From Allopusillimonas ginsengisoli (GTDB lineage Bacteria > Pseudomonadota > Gammaproteobacteria > Burkholderiales > Burkholderiaceae_B), in assembly GCA_005239165.1 (NCBI GenBank), contig RAPG01000004.1, positions 62,001 through 126,000 on the forward strand: a stretch of 64,000 bases of DNA, written 5' to 3'. Numbering within the stretch: position 1 is the first letter of the stretch; every line of letters starts with the position of its first letter. The notes beneath the pieces are model-generated. The model saw only the letters and a list, made by a program, of their open reading frames with translations. It ran no database searches and was not told the DNA's origin. A program made the translations under genes and the position numbers. Positions 1-8,891 of this stretch are shown here, one piece after another.

Positions 1-804
1 CTCATGGATCTGTGGTACCGAGGGCTGGAGCCTGAAGCCAATCTCGTTTTTAACCGCTATCTCGACGAATGCGATGAGGCAGACGGGCTGGCATTATTGC
101 CATTTTTCATGTCGCTGCGTGCCACCATCCGGGCCCATGTCACGGTAGAGCAGGCCTTACAGACAACCAGCCAGGAACGTGATGGGTTGGTGGACGAGGC
201 AATGTCCTACGCAGCCCTGGCGCTTCGTCTGTTAACACCTGCACCTGCTTCCCTGGTCGCAATCGGCGGGCTGAGCGGCACGGGCAAGTCAAGCGTTGCG
301 GCGGCCATCGCACACAAAATCGGATCAGCGCCGGGTGCGCGCATTCTGGCCTCTGATCGCATCCGCAAGCGCAGCTATGGCGTAGTCGCAGAAACCCGCT
401 TGCCAGAGCGAGCATACGAGCCCGAGATATCGGCGCACGTATATGCAACGTTAGCGCAAAATGCACAAAAAATTCTGGCAAGTGATCATGGCGTAGTGGC
501 CGATGCGGTGTTCGACCTGCCCATAGAGCGCCAACGAATCGAAGATACAGCCACTGACTCAGGGGTGCGCTTCACAGGTTTCTGGCTGTACGCCCAACCC
601 GATCAATTGCTTTCACGGGTGGAGCAACGCGTCGGTGACCCGTCCGATGCAACAGCTGAAGTCGTACGCGCGCAGCTTGCGAGTGACATCGGCAGGCCCA
701 CCTGGTTTCGCATTGATGCGGGTGGCAACATCGACAACACGGTGGCACAAGTAACCCAGGTGCTGGGAGAACGCTCAGCCACATTTAGCCAGTCCCTGGC
801 TTAA
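1..804 (+). CDS. APH/ATP-binding (zeta-toxin-like kinase) protein, C-terminal part
   Basis: The reading frame is already open at base 1, so the gene begins upstream of the window and about 267 codons are seen. The first 45 or so residues resemble the tail of an aminoglycoside-phosphotransferase-fold kinase domain (DLWYRGLEPEANLVFNRY). A P-loop kinase domain follows, with a clear Walker A motif GGLSGTGKSS near residue 95 and a second conserved stretch LASDRIRK about 30 residues later. This order matches proteins annotated as bifunctional aminoglycoside phosphotransferase/ATP-binding protein, usually a little over 500 residues. The substrate is not known from the sequence; the name does not imply drug resistance. 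The Met at base 4 is unlikely to be the true start. Confidence 0.8.
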   Translation, partial: LMDLWYRGLEPEANLVFNRYLDECDEADGLALLPFFMSLRATIRAHVTVEQALQTTSQERDGLVDEAMSYAALALRLLTPAPASLVAIGGLSGTGKSSVAAAIAHKIGSAPGARILASDRIRKRSYGVVAETRLPERAYEPEISAHVYATLAQNAQKILASDHGVVADAVFDLPIERQRIEDTATDSGVRFTGFWLYAQPDQLLSRVEQRVGDPSDATAEVVRAQLASDIGRPTWFRIDAGGNIDNTVAQVTQVLGERSATFSQSLA

Positions 805-851
805 GTTTTATTTACTTTGCTTTTCCTCGATACACACAGCGTCGTTGTTGA

Positions 852-986
852 GGAGAAACGGCGGCCCGCAAAGCCTACGATGAAATGGTCGCGTTGCGCA
901 AACAGATGTTCGAAAACCGTCTGGATGCCCGCAAAAAAATAGATGCCTTACTGACCGAAAAACAGCGTGGGCAGCGAGCCCGTTGA
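852..986 (+). pseudogene. Spy/CpxP-like (LTXXQ) C-terminal remnant
   Basis: An open stretch with no credible start, bounded by a stop at 849-851 and ending TGA at 984-986, translates to about 44 residues rich in Lys, Arg and Glu. It contains RKAYDEMVALRKQMFENRL followed by DALLTEKQRGQ. The LTxxQ signature and the basic amphipathic helix are typical of the C-terminal end of Spy/CpxP periplasmic chaperones. No signal peptide or N-terminal half remains, so this is read as the tail of a decayed gene. It lies 47 bases after the preceding kinase and 45 bases before the DksA-like gene. Confidence 0.5.
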
Positions 987-1031
987 TAATACCCATAGCT
1001 TTCATTCATGCACAACGCGAGGATAGAAACC

Positions 1032-1436
1032 ATGAATAACTCTGAAAACACCCTTACAAAAGAACAGATTGCACACTTCGAACAGCGGCTCGACACACGC
1101 AAAGCCCTATTGCTTAATGAAATCCGGCAGGTACTGGCACGCTCCAAAGGCGAGCATGATGTTGAACTCCTGGGCGGGGAGGGCGACCCTGGCGATGCAG
1201 CCGCTGAATCCTTGCTGCGCGGCATTACCGAAGCCGAGGTCGTACGCGATGTAGAAGAAGTGCGTGACATCGTTGCAGCGAGACAGCGTTTGGCAGCGGG
1301 GCGATATGGCCTGTGCAGCAGCTGTGGCGAACCTATCCGGTTCAAGCGGCTGGATGCGTATCCAACTGCCAAACGATGCTACAGCTGCCAGGTAAGCCAT
1401 GAAGAACGCCGAGCAGCCTCACCTTACACAAGTTGA
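1032..1436 (+). CDS. DksA/TraR C4-type zinc-finger protein
   Basis: A 134-residue protein of the DksA/TraR family. The N-terminal half is charged and helical (two arms of a likely coiled coil, with the short acidic GGEGDPGDAA turn near residue 56 where DksA has its acidic tip). The C-terminal part has a four-cysteine zinc finger, CSSCGEPI then RCYSCQ about 20 residues later. Members bind RNA polymerase through the secondary channel and tune transcription; whether this paralogue does so cannot be told here. ATG at 1032 is preferred to the upstream ATG at 1008 because GAGGA sits at 1019-1023, at good spacing. Small paralogues like this are often found in stress islands. Confidence 0.85.
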   Translation: MNNSENTLTKEQIAHFEQRLDTRKALLLNEIRQVLARSKGEHDVELLGGEGDPGDAAAESLLRGITEAEVVRDVEEVRDIVAARQRLAAGRYGLCSSCGEPIRFKRLDAYPTAKRCYSCQVSHEERRAASPYTS

Positions 1437-1459
1437 TAGCCCAGTTTGACATGTAGGTT

Positions 1460-1484
1460 TTTTGCTCACTCATAGTGAGCAAAA
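1460..1484. repeat. perfect 11-bp inverted repeat
   Basis: TTTTGCTCACT, a 3-base spacer CAT, then AGTGAGCAAAA form a perfect inverted repeat just after the DksA-like gene and before the antisense mgtA remnant. It could be a hairpin ending both converging transcripts or an operator. There is no T-run after the stem on either strand, so it is not a textbook terminator. Confidence 0.5.
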
Positions 1485-1555
1485 CAGAGCAAAGCTAAAT
1501 CACGTAGTGGTCGGTCTTCAAGATGATGCAAAAGTCACAGCAGGCGAGGACGGTT

Positions 1556-1847
1556 TCATTGCCAACCAAAGCGCCGAATGTAATAGCGCTTCATCAACGA
1601 TGTCAGCACTACGTATCCGAAAACGATACCAAAAAGCCAGAAAAAATGGGCCAGGGCAGCGCCTGCAGCTTAAAATACTCTGCCATTGGCCCCATGGGCA
1701 GAAACACACCTATGGCCATGACCGGCGGCGTCATGGCCATTACCAGCGCCGATGCGCGGCTTTCGATAAAGGCGACGTTGGAGGTGCGAATGATATGCAC
1801 GATCAGTGTTTGTGTCAGCAGGCAAAACACCAAGCGCAGTACACTGC
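1556..1847 (-). pseudogene. mgtA: magnesium P-type ATPase (MgtA) C-terminal remnant, frameshifted
   Basis: On the minus strand LLTQTLIVHIIRT, FIESRASALVMAMTPPVMAIG and LQALPWPIF match the last membrane helices of MgtA. The frame then breaks, and the next frame continues FGIVFGYVVLTSLMKRYYI and ends RRFGWQ with TGA at 1556-1558, which is the standard MgtA carboxyl end. Adding one base to the A6 run at 1641-1646 (plus strand) restores a single frame. About 95 residues of a roughly 900-residue protein are left, so the gene is a remnant apart from the frameshift. Upstream of about 1847 the resemblance is lost. Confidence 0.75.
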
Positions 1848-1928
1848 ATGCGCTACGCTCAGGTACACAATCAAGACACTGTGCCATCTCCCAATTTGTT
1901 ATCGCTAAATTAAACTCAGCTGCAACCT

Positions 1929-3220
1929 ATGCTCTTAGCCTCTGCAATATTCATCCTGACCCTGGTCTTCGTTATCTGGCAGCCGAAAGGATTGGGCATA
2001 GGTTGGAGCGCCAGCACAGGCGCCATACTGGCGCTCGTTACGGGTGTTGTTCACCTTGCCGATATCGCAGTGGTGTGGGGCATAGTCTGGAACGCAACAG
2101 CAACCTTTATCGCCATTATCATCATCAGTCTTGTTCTTGATGAAGCGGGCTTTTTTAAGTGGGCCGCACTTCATGTAGCGCGCTGGGGCAGAGGTAGCGG
2201 CCGGGCATTATTCGTGTTGCTGATCCTGCTGGGTGCCGCCGTTTCTGCATTTTTCGCCAATGATGGGGCGGCGCTGATTCTTACGCCTATTGTCATGGCT
2301 ATGCTTCTTGCCCTCGGGTTTGGCCCCGCCGCCACGCTCGCATTCGTAATGGCTGCCGGCTTTATTGCCGACACGGGCAGTTTGCCTCTGGTTGTGTCCA
2401 ACCTTGTAAATATCGTCTCGGTTGACTTCTTTAATATTGGCTTTAACCGTTACGCCGCCGTCATGGTGCCGGTAAACATAATCTCGGTGGTGGCCACCTT
2501 AGTCGTTTTACTGATCTATTTTCGAAAAACATCCCACAACGTTACGAACCCGCTCTGGCTGGCGACCCCGCTACGGCCATACGCGATCCCCGAACGTTCA
2601 AGGCGGGGTGGGGCGTGCTGGCGTTGCTGCTGGTGGGGTTTTTTGCGCTTGAACCCCTTGGCGTTCCTATCAGTGCGGTGGCCGCCGCCGGCGCAGTCGT
2701 ATTGCTCTTGGTGGCTGGACGCGGGCAGGTAATCAGCACGCGCAAGGTCGTGCACGAGGCACCATGGCAAATCGTGCTTTTTTCACTCGGCATGTATCTG
2801 GTAGTGTACGGCCTGCGCAACGCCGGGCTCACCGCCTATCTTGCCAACGTGCTGAATATGGTTTCAGACCAGGGGATTTGGGTCGCCACATTGGCCACCG
2901 GCTTGATTGCCGCTGCCCTGTCGTCCATTATGAACAACATGCCAGCCGTTCTGGTCGGCGCATTGTCCATTGATGCCAGCCAAGCCAGTGGCGTAATCAA
3001 AGAAGCCATGATTTATGCAAACATCATCGGCAGCGATCTTGGCCCCAAGTTTACGCCCATTGGCAGCCTGGCAACCCTGCTATGGCTGCATGTACTGCAA
3101 AAGAAGGGCACAACGATTTCCTGGGGCTATTACTGCAAAGTCGGCATTGTATTGACACTGCCGGTACTTGTAGTAACCCTGGCTGCACTGGCCTTCTGGT
3201 TAAGCTGTATAGCGGCATAA
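1929..3220 (+). pseudogene. arsB: arsenite efflux transporter ArsB, single-base frameshift
   Basis: Two overlapping frames together give a complete ArsB of about 430 residues, the usual size. The first part starts at ATG 1929 ([20 protein letters not shown]) and carries family hallmarks [19 protein letters not shown] and [13 protein letters not shown]. The second resumes as [19 protein letters not shown] and contains [18 protein letters not shown] and [19 protein letters not shown]. Reading YFRK then NIPQRYEP shows the break lies in the A5 run at 2525-2529; a sixth A restores the frame. ArsB is an inner-membrane arsenite/antimonite pump. No arsR, arsC or arsA is beside it. The protein is otherwise so intact that a sequencing error, or slippage on the A-tract, is more likely than a dead gene. 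Confidence 0.85.
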
Positions 3221-3388
3221 GGATGCCCGGCGCGCACAGGCGATAACAGTCAAAATATCGAAGCGACAGGCACGCCATATGCTGTCTTGAACAAACACTC
3301 TGGCCTGCAAGCCTTTGAGTATTAAAAAGCTGAAGCAACCACGTTCTTAATCGGATTCATAATCAAAGATTACTAGCACGCTTCACCC

Positions 3389-4615
3389 ATGAAAAATAAC
3401 AGCTCGCCTGTCGAGCAACGCCCCAAAGCAGCCAGTCGCATCGCCATGCATTTCGTCTTGCTGATTGGCGTACTGAGCTTTTTCGCCGATTTTACGCATG
3501 AAGGCTCGCGCAGTATTTTGGGACCATTTCTGGCTTCCATGCAGGCGAGTGCGTTTGTTGTCGGCGTGGTTACTGGCTTCGGTGAACTAGCAGGGTACGG
3601 CCTGCGTTATGTTTCTGGTCGCTTTGCCGATGTCACGGGTCGATTCTGGCCAACGGCAATAACGGGCTATGTGGTGCAGATGGCAGCTGTTCCGGCGCTG
3701 GCATTTACCCATACCTGGCAAAGCGCGGCTGTGTTCATCATCCTGGAAAGAGTAGGTCGCGCTATCCGCAATCCGCCCAGAGACGTCATGCTGTCGCATG
3801 CAGCCAAGCATATTGGTGGCTATGGCTGGACGTTCGGCATACACGAGGCCTGCGATCAGTTTGGCGCCATGTTCGGGCCTTTGGCAATGGCCGCTGTATT
3901 GTCCTATCACGGCACGTATCAGTTGGCCTTTGCCGTACTGCTGATACCCGCCTTACTCAATCTTCTTTTTGTATTTGTTGCGTACCGTCTATACCCTAAA
4001 CCGCAAGAACTGGATGAGGACATAACGCAGACAAGTACCAACCCTAAGCGTTTTTCAACTACGTTTTGGGTCTATCTGGCTGGTGCTTGCCTGGTGGCGG
4101 CTGGCTTTGCCGACTACCCGTTGCTGGCTTATCACTTTGCTCTTACCGATGCCATGCCAGCCCCGTTGATTGCCGTGTTTTACTCGGTAGCCATGGCCGT
4201 CAGCGGTGCCTCGTCGCTGCTTTTTGGACGCCTGTTTGATCGCTATGGCTTTCGTGTGCTCATTGGCCTAACGCTGCTGGCCAGCCTGTTTGCACCACTG
4301 GTGTTTTTGGGTGGGTTGAAAACCGCGCTGCTCGGCGCGGCCATCTGGGGCATGGGCATGGGCGTGCATGAATCTATTATCCCCGCTGCCGTCACCCCCA
4401 TGGTGCCCAGCCAACACCGTGCCACGGCTTTCGGGCTGTTTACCGCTGGCTACGGCATATTCTGGTTTCTGGGTAGTGCAACCATTGGTTTTGTCTATGA
4501 CAATTCAGTGGCCTGGACCATTGTGTTTTGTGTTGTTACCCAGCTACTGGCCATTCCATTGTTCGCATGGGTGGGGAAGCGCCAACCGTGTAACACCCCA
4601 CCTGACGGAGCTTAA
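3389..4615 (+). CDS. MFS transporter, 12 membrane segments
   Basis: A 408-residue major facilitator superfamily protein. It has about 12 hydrophobic segments in two halves joined by a hydrophilic loop near residues 195-220. RFADVTGRFWP near residue 85 and RLFDRYGFRV near residue 280 are the cytoplasmic loop 2-3 motifs (G-x-x-x-D-R type) of each half, and RAIRNPPRDVMLS lies near residue 125. The substrate is not evident. The gene is alone on its strand: 168 featureless bases separate it from arsB, and it converges on the histidine phosphatase gene 41 bases away. No clear Shine-Dalgarno precedes ATG 3389. The flanking island suggests an ion- or toxin-export role, but that is inference only. Confidence 0.85.
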   Translation: MKNNSSPVEQRPKAASRIAMHFVLLIGVLSFFADFTHEGSRSILGPFLASMQASAFVVGVVTGFGELAGYGLRYVSGRFADVTGRFWPTAITGYVVQMAAVPALAFTHTWQSAAVFIILERVGRAIRNPPRDVMLSHAAKHIGGYGWTFGIHEACDQFGAMFGPLAMAAVLSYHGTYQLAFAVLLIPALLNLLFVFVAYRLYPKPQELDEDITQTSTNPKRFSTTFWVYLAGACLVAAGFADYPLLAYHFALTDAMPAPLIAVFYSVAMAVSGASSLLFGRLFDRYGFRVLIGLTLLASLFAPLVFLGGLKTALLGAAIWGMGMGVHESIIPAAVTPMVPSQHRATAFGLFTAGYGIFWFLGSATIGFVYDNSVAWTIVFCVVTQLLAIPLFAWVGKRQPCNTPPDGA

Positions 4616-4656
4616 TCTCGCTCTGAATAAACCACACAACCACGGGGTGACACTGA

Positions 4657-5286
4657 CTAAGTGGGCGTAAGGTTTTCTAAATGCGCAGTGTCGTTGATGC
4701 ACGTTATGGTGATCTTGCCATCATCAATATCAACCTGGTTAATACAGCAAGGGCTTTGCGCTACGCGCCAGTAGGCAGAAAGCGGTTGATCCAAAAGCTG
4801 GAGCAGAAGGGCGCGGTTTACGCTGTCATGCCCAATGAGCAGAACAACATCGGATTTATTCGGGTGGCGTTTCAAAACCTCGCGCAAGCCATCAGCCGTG
4901 CGCGCCACAAGATCCTGCAATGACTCGCCCTCAGGAAAACGCAGCAGGTGCGGTGTGTTGTACCAACAGTTATACAGTTGTGGCCATTGTTTGCTGACGT
5001 CCTCGTGGGTGATGCCTTGCCATTGGCCATAATCAAGATCATGCAAACCGCTGAGCACTTCGGATGAAACACTCAGAGCCTGCGCAATGGGTGCGCCAGT
5101 AGCGATGCATCGGCCCATGGGACTGGTATACAGTGCTACGGGCGAAAAGCGAGCGGCTACACGTTTGGCCAGTGCCTGGGCCTGACGCTCTCCCAGAGGG
5201 CTTAACGGCAGTTCAGCGCGCCCACGAAATCGTTCAGGATGTATTCCTTCAACATGGCCGTGGCGCATCAAAACAAGTGTAGTCAT
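4657..5286 (-). CDS. histidine phosphatase family protein (phosphoglycerate-mutase-like)
   Basis: A 209-residue protein starting MTTLVLMRHGHVEG, with the RHG motif holding the catalytic phosphohistidine at residue 9. It also has FRGRAELPLSPLGERQAQAL, the general-acid region DYGQWQG with the following Glu/Asp residues, and the second catalytic histidine in LLIGHDSVNRALL near residue 153. The size and order fit the GpmB/CobC/PhoE-type branch. The reaction could be phosphoglycerate mutation or a phosphatase step. It reads in the same direction as the two MutS-like genes, 327 repeat-rich bases downstream. Phosphoglycerate mutase and enolase are successive glycolytic steps, and an enolase gene lies nearby, so a role in easing fluoride inhibition of glycolysis is plausible but unproven. 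Confidence 0.8.
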   Translation of the reverse strand: MTTLVLMRHGHVEGIHPERFRGRAELPLSPLGERQAQALAKRVAARFSPVALYTSPMGRCIATGAPIAQALSVSSEVLSGLHDLDYGQWQGITHEDVSKQWPQLYNCWYNTPHLLRFPEGESLQDLVARTADGLREVLKRHPNKSDVVLLIGHDSVNRALLLQLLDQPLSAYWRVAQSPCCINQVDIDDGKITITCINDTAHLENLTPT

Positions 5287-5613
5287 TGCTTTTTTCCTCG
5301 CATAAAAAAATCAAAAATCATGTGCAGCAATTTGAGGAGATTGAAGTTCAGACTAAAACCTCTCCCTCTCCCTCTCCCTTGTCTTTGTGCTTGTAGTTAT
5401 ACCTGTAGTTACAGTCGTAGGCGTCGTTGTCGTTACGCTTGTCCTTGCGCTTGTCCTTGCGCTTGCCGTTGATGTTGATGTTGATGTTGATGTTGATGTT
5501 GATGTTGATGTTGATGTTGTGATCAGCGTGTTGTTGAGTCCAACAACGGGTCAACTGCGCGCAGCTTTTGAAGTGCAGATAAACCCCGCATTTGGAGCCA
5601 GCTTTGACAGTGC
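5287..5613. repeat. gene-free spacer with simple hexanucleotide repeats
   Basis: Between the phosphatase and the second MutS-like gene there is no supportable gene. At 5361-5381 is a CTCTCC-type run; from about 5400 to 5467 a degenerate series of CTTGTC/CTTGCG/GTCGTT hexamers follows; at 5468-5515 there are eight perfect copies of GTTGAT, then a partial copy to 5520. All reading frames across it give low-complexity peptides (Asp-Val, Asn-Ile) that look like by-products of the repeat. Such arrays change length by slipped-strand replication. The array separates genes that otherwise look like one transcription unit. Confidence 0.85.
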
Positions 5614-7188
5614 TTACGAACTACAGTTTTTGAAGGCAATCTCAGATGCCAGAACGGCGTTCTGTCTGTCTGGGCGAGCAACAGGCCTTGCTTCTGACCC
5701 GAACACCTCACGATAAAGATCAGCACCGTAACTGGTCTGCAGGGGTTCCCCTATCTTAAGCTTAAAGGTACGCGTGCCATCTGGGAGGCGTTCGGCGCGC
5801 AGATAGAGGGCGTGCTCAACCGGTCGGCTGTAAAGCGCGTGTGCAAAGGCGTACTGATGCGTTACAAAAAACACCTTCATGCCGTTCTCTAATAGCGCAT
5901 CGGTAATCATTTGCGCCACCTCTGACCCTTCTCGTTCGTTTGTGGATGAAAACGACTCATTAAAGAGCACCAAGGCATCAGGCGATAGTTGATCGATAAT
6001 TGCGTTCATGCGCTTGAGCTCTTCGTCGAACTTGCCGCTCTCCATAGAAATGTCTTCTTCTCGTTTGTAGTGCGTAAACAGCCCCTCGCTCAAATTGGCT
6101 GAAAATGACTGTGCGCCTACGAACATGCCGCTTTGCATCATAAGTTGTGCGACGCCGATGCTGCGCAGAAAAGATGATTTCCCGCCTTGGTTGGCGCCCG
6201 TAATAATCACCAAATGGCTATCCTGGGCGTCAATGGTGTTGGCCACTATCTTTTTACCCATTTTCAACGCCAAACAAACGTCATATAGGCCATCAAAGCA
6301 TTGCTGCCGTTGACTGGATTTCACCACACCCGGAAAAGCGATGGGTTCATCGAGTTTGCCCAGGCTTTCTTGCAGGTTTATGCAGCAAACATAAAAGGCT
6401 AACTCGGCGCGCAGCAGCGTAAAAAAACTTGCAATATGCTCGGCCGATTGAGCTAACGCGTTAGCCACCAGATTAATACCCCGATCGGCCAGCTCAGACA
6501 AGGCTCTGGCACCATTTTCATCGCGAGCGGGAAGGGTGTACGAGTATGAATCCGGCTTCTTGGCGATGATGCGCGTAAACCAATTATGCCCATCGTCAAG
6601 AGGCGTGCGAAGTGTGTAATCATTGCCACGATTACCCTGGCCTAAATGTGCGCTGACAAAAATGCCGTGGCGAAACTTTAAGGTTTTAAGATGGGCTTGT
6701 ACTTCTTCGATGTAGTCATCGCTAAGCTCTTCGTCCAAGGTTGCAAAAAGCGTTTTCCATCCTGGGGCTGAGAATTGCGGTGCAACCTCATTTGCAATCT
6801 GTCGCAGCTCTTTAAGTTTGGGGACTAACACGCCGATCACTTCCATTGACCCGTGCAAAATCGCAAGCGGGTAGTGCAGACCTACACCCCAATAACCTTT
6901 TTTCTTCAATTCAAGTGCGTCAATAGATAATTGATAAAGTTGGCGAACCACATCGGTATTTTCCAGCGAATCACGCAATATCGCCTGGCGGTGTGCAATG
7001 GTGTCAATGTCCGACCTCACTGACGAGAGCAGAGCAGATCGTGCAACTGTCTGCAGAAACTCATCTTCACCGGCCATGGCCTGTATAAGCGTGTCCAGCT
7101 CTAAATCAGCGGTCAGATCACGGGCGTTCAATAGTTGTGGCGCAGTGATATCGAAGTCGCGCGCTTCATGCATTAAATGAACTTTCAT
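5614..7188 (-). CDS. MutS-like ATPase, second of a pair
   Basis: A 524-residue protein with the MutS C-terminal architecture: a long helical core/lever part (about 1-310), then an ABC-type ATPase with Walker A TGANQGGKSS near residue 330, a serine-rich signature region ISMESGKFDEEL near 380, a Walker B-like strand ALVLFNESFSSTN near 405, and an H-loop FVTHQ near 440. The usual Asp of the MutS Walker B (DE) is Asn here (NE), while the catalytic Glu is kept. There is no N-terminal mismatch-recognition domain and no Phe-x-Glu reader. Its ATG overlaps the stop of the upstream MutS-like gene (ATGA), so the two are translationally coupled and probably form a heterodimer, as MutS-family ATPases need two subunits per site pair. 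The DNA or RNA substrate is unknown. Confidence 0.85.
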   Translation of the reverse strand: MKVHLMHEARDFDITAPQLLNARDLTADLELDTLIQAMAGEDEFLQTVARSALLSSVRSDIDTIAHRQAILRDSLENTDVVRQLYQLSIDALELKKKGYWGVGLHYPLAILHGSMEVIGVLVPKLKELRQIANEVAPQFSAPGWKTLFATLDEELSDDYIEEVQAHLKTLKFRHGIFVSAHLGQGNRGNDYTLRTPLDDGHNWFTRIIAKKPDSYSYTLPARDENGARALSELADRGINLVANALAQSAEHIASFFTLLRAELAFYVCCINLQESLGKLDEPIAFPGVVKSSQRQQCFDGLYDVCLALKMGKKIVANTIDAQDSHLVIITGANQGGKSSFLRSIGVAQLMMQSGMFVGAQSFSANLSEGLFTHYKREEDISMESGKFDEELKRMNAIIDQLSPDALVLFNESFSSTNEREGSEVAQMITDALLENGMKVFFVTHQYAFAHALYSRPVEHALYLRAERLPDGTRTFKLKIGEPLQTSYGADLYREVFGSEARPVARPDRQNAVLASEIAFKNCSS

Positions 7189-8807
7189 GATTGCACTCGC
7201 TCTTTGATGGATTCAGGTGTCAGCGCATACTTATGCGCCAATGCCATGGCGTACGAACGACCTGTCGCCGAGGCTCTGATTATTTTGAATGTGCGTAGGG
7301 TTTGTGAAGGATCAACCGTGCTTATCATGCTGACCACGCTCTCCCCATATGACGCCAGTTCATCAATAAACGTTACCCATATACCAAGAACGTCCAGGTT
7401 GATCGCTTCCTTCATGACTTTTTCACTTAGAAACAATCCGTCGGTCAAAGACGTTGATGTAAAAATTTCGTTCATGACCAGAACGCTGCGGGGGGTTGCT
7501 GATCTCAATATATGATGAATCCGAACGAGGTCGTCCTTGAGCTTTCCACGCAGATTATTAATGTCTTCTTGCCGCTCAAAATGCGTAAATATTTCATTGC
7601 TTAGTAACAAGCTAGCTTCAGTGCCTGGCACGGGGCAGCCCATGCTGGTCAGGTAAAACATCTGCCCGAACATGCGTGAAAAAGTGGTTTTACCCCCTTG
7701 GTTTGCGCCGCTGACGACAATCATGCGCTCGCCATTCTTTAGCTCGATATCGTTACATACCACGCTCTTTCCCACTAAAAGCAGCTTCTTACCGAGCGCA
7801 ATATCAAAGCAATTTCTGGCGAGTATGTGTTTATCCGATTCACTTACGCAGGGATAACAAAAATGGCGATCGATCTTCGAGAACCCCGCCATATACTCTA
7901 TATAGGCGAGATAAAACTGAATTTCGCGATCAAATTCGGCAATGGTTGCGTCCAGATAATTTTTGCTTCGAGCATGCAGGTCATCCAACCGCTGGAACGA
8001 ATCGGGGTTCAGTAAGGCCACAAAATCCAGCACTTTCGCCTCGATATGGTTCATTTCCGGATACTCAGATATCTTGACGCGATGGTCGTGAACCTGGCCT
8101 TGACGAAATTTTTCAAACGTGGCTTCAATCACTGCACTATAGTCAGCCTCATCGCCATAATGACGCACGGTCAACGTGTCACCATTGATGCGAACGCTAT
8201 AGGTGATGGCATCTAACTCAGACAGCAGCGAGCGCACCTCATTATTTAGCGTTTTAAATTGTGCAGACGTTACGTACGCAGATAGATATTCCCGCAGTAA
8301 GCCATCCAAGGCACGAGACTTTGCAGCGCTGGCCATCATTGCCTGAGCTAAGGCAATAACCGCATCGCAATAGACCAGAATGGCCTCGATGTACCAACGT
8401 TTTGATTGATAGAGGTAATTTAGTTTCTCGACCTGTGCCAGGTGGTTGCGCATTTTTCGCATTTCTACCGCGAAAGCGATCAACGCCTGCTGTAACGGCT
8501 GTTCTTCCAGGTCATGAAATACTTCATGACGGTACTCAACGTCATCTTTGGCACGCAGCGGTTCGCGAAAAACCCCCGCCAGGTTGTACTCTTGGCGGGT
8601 CGCGATAATGGTGTCGACAGCCTGATCTATATTTAAATCAACAAAATAATCGGGCTGTGGCGGCAAGGTTTTAGATAATTTGATGCTGCGTTGCGGGTCA
8701 AGAAACAAGACGCTTAACGCGGGTACCGTATCTGGCGCGCAGCCTGCCAGCCTGGGTTCTTCTTTTGAACCGGCACGCCAGAATGAAGAGGGGTTTGAAC
8801 TTGCCAT
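7185..8807 (-). CDS. MutS-like ATPase, first of a pair, behind a fluoride riboswitch
   Basis: A 540-residue paralogue of the next gene. The first 50 residues have no recognisable fold; a helical core follows, then Walker A SGANQGGKTT near residue 366, signature region INNLRGKLKDDL near 416, Walker B-like SVLVMNEIFTSTS near 443 (Asn replacing the usual Asp, Glu kept) and a C-terminal part ending KERVQS. It lacks the mismatch-binding and connector domains of true MutS (about 850 residues). The start chosen is ATG 8805-8807, because CGGAGGTG lies 5-12 bases before it; an upstream in-frame Met at 8855 lies within the riboswitch expression platform. The mRNA leader carries a fluoride-type aptamer, so expression probably rises with fluoride. 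The role in fluoride stress is not known to me. Confidence 0.85.
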   Translation of the reverse strand: MASSNPSSFWRAGSKEEPRLAGCAPDTVPALSVLFLDPQRSIKLSKTLPPQPDYFVDLNIDQAVDTIIATRQEYNLAGVFREPLRAKDDVEYRHEVFHDLEEQPLQQALIAFAVEMRKMRNHLAQVEKLNYLYQSKRWYIEAILVYCDAVIALAQAMMASAAKSRALDGLLREYLSAYVTSAQFKTLNNEVRSLLSELDAITYSVRINGDTLTVRHYGDEADYSAVIEATFEKFRQGQVHDHRVKISEYPEMNHIEAKVLDFVALLNPDSFQRLDDLHARSKNYLDATIAEFDREIQFYLAYIEYMAGFSKIDRHFCYPCVSESDKHILARNCFDIALGKKLLLVGKSVVCNDIELKNGERMIVVSGANQGGKTTFSRMFGQMFYLTSMGCPVPGTEASLLLSNEIFTHFERQEDINNLRGKLKDDLVRIHHILRSATPRSVLVMNEIFTSTSLTDGLFLSEKVMKEAINLDVLGIWVTFIDELASYGESVVSMISTVDPSQTLRTFKIIRASATGRSYAMALAHKYALTPESIKERVQS

Positions 8808-8856
8808 TGCACACCTCCGATTGATTCGGTTGGCGGCAGCATCAGGCCAAAACAAC

Positions 8857-8891
8857 GCCTACGGGCCTCGGCTGCCGAGGTTAGCGTAGGC
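8857..8891 (-). terminator. expression-platform hairpin of the fluoride riboswitch
   Basis: On the minus strand GCCTACG (8885-8891) can pair with CGTAGGC (8857-8863), enclosing an inner perfect stem CCTCGGC/GCCGAGG (8866-8880). A T-rich stretch (GTTGTTTTGG) follows. The 5' arm is shared with the 3' end of the aptamer, so ligand-bound aptamer and hairpin exclude each other, the classic arrangement of a riboswitch-controlled intrinsic terminator. The T-run is interrupted, so control of translation is also possible. Confidence 0.6.

Noticed and set aside
1523..2140. 205-residue plus-strand frame between the zinc-finger gene and arsB
   Set aside because: It is antisense to the mgtA remnant and overlaps the arsB start; no family likeness.
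2525..2529. Programmed -1/+1 ribosomal frameshift in arsB
   Set aside because: There is no slippery heptamer with a following structure, and ArsB is not known to use one; the common A-tract pattern across four genes argues for error or transcript slippage.
5348..5716. Frames giving (Asp-Val)n or (Asn-Ile)n peptides
   Set aside because: They arise from the GTTGAT array on either strand and show no family likeness or start signal.
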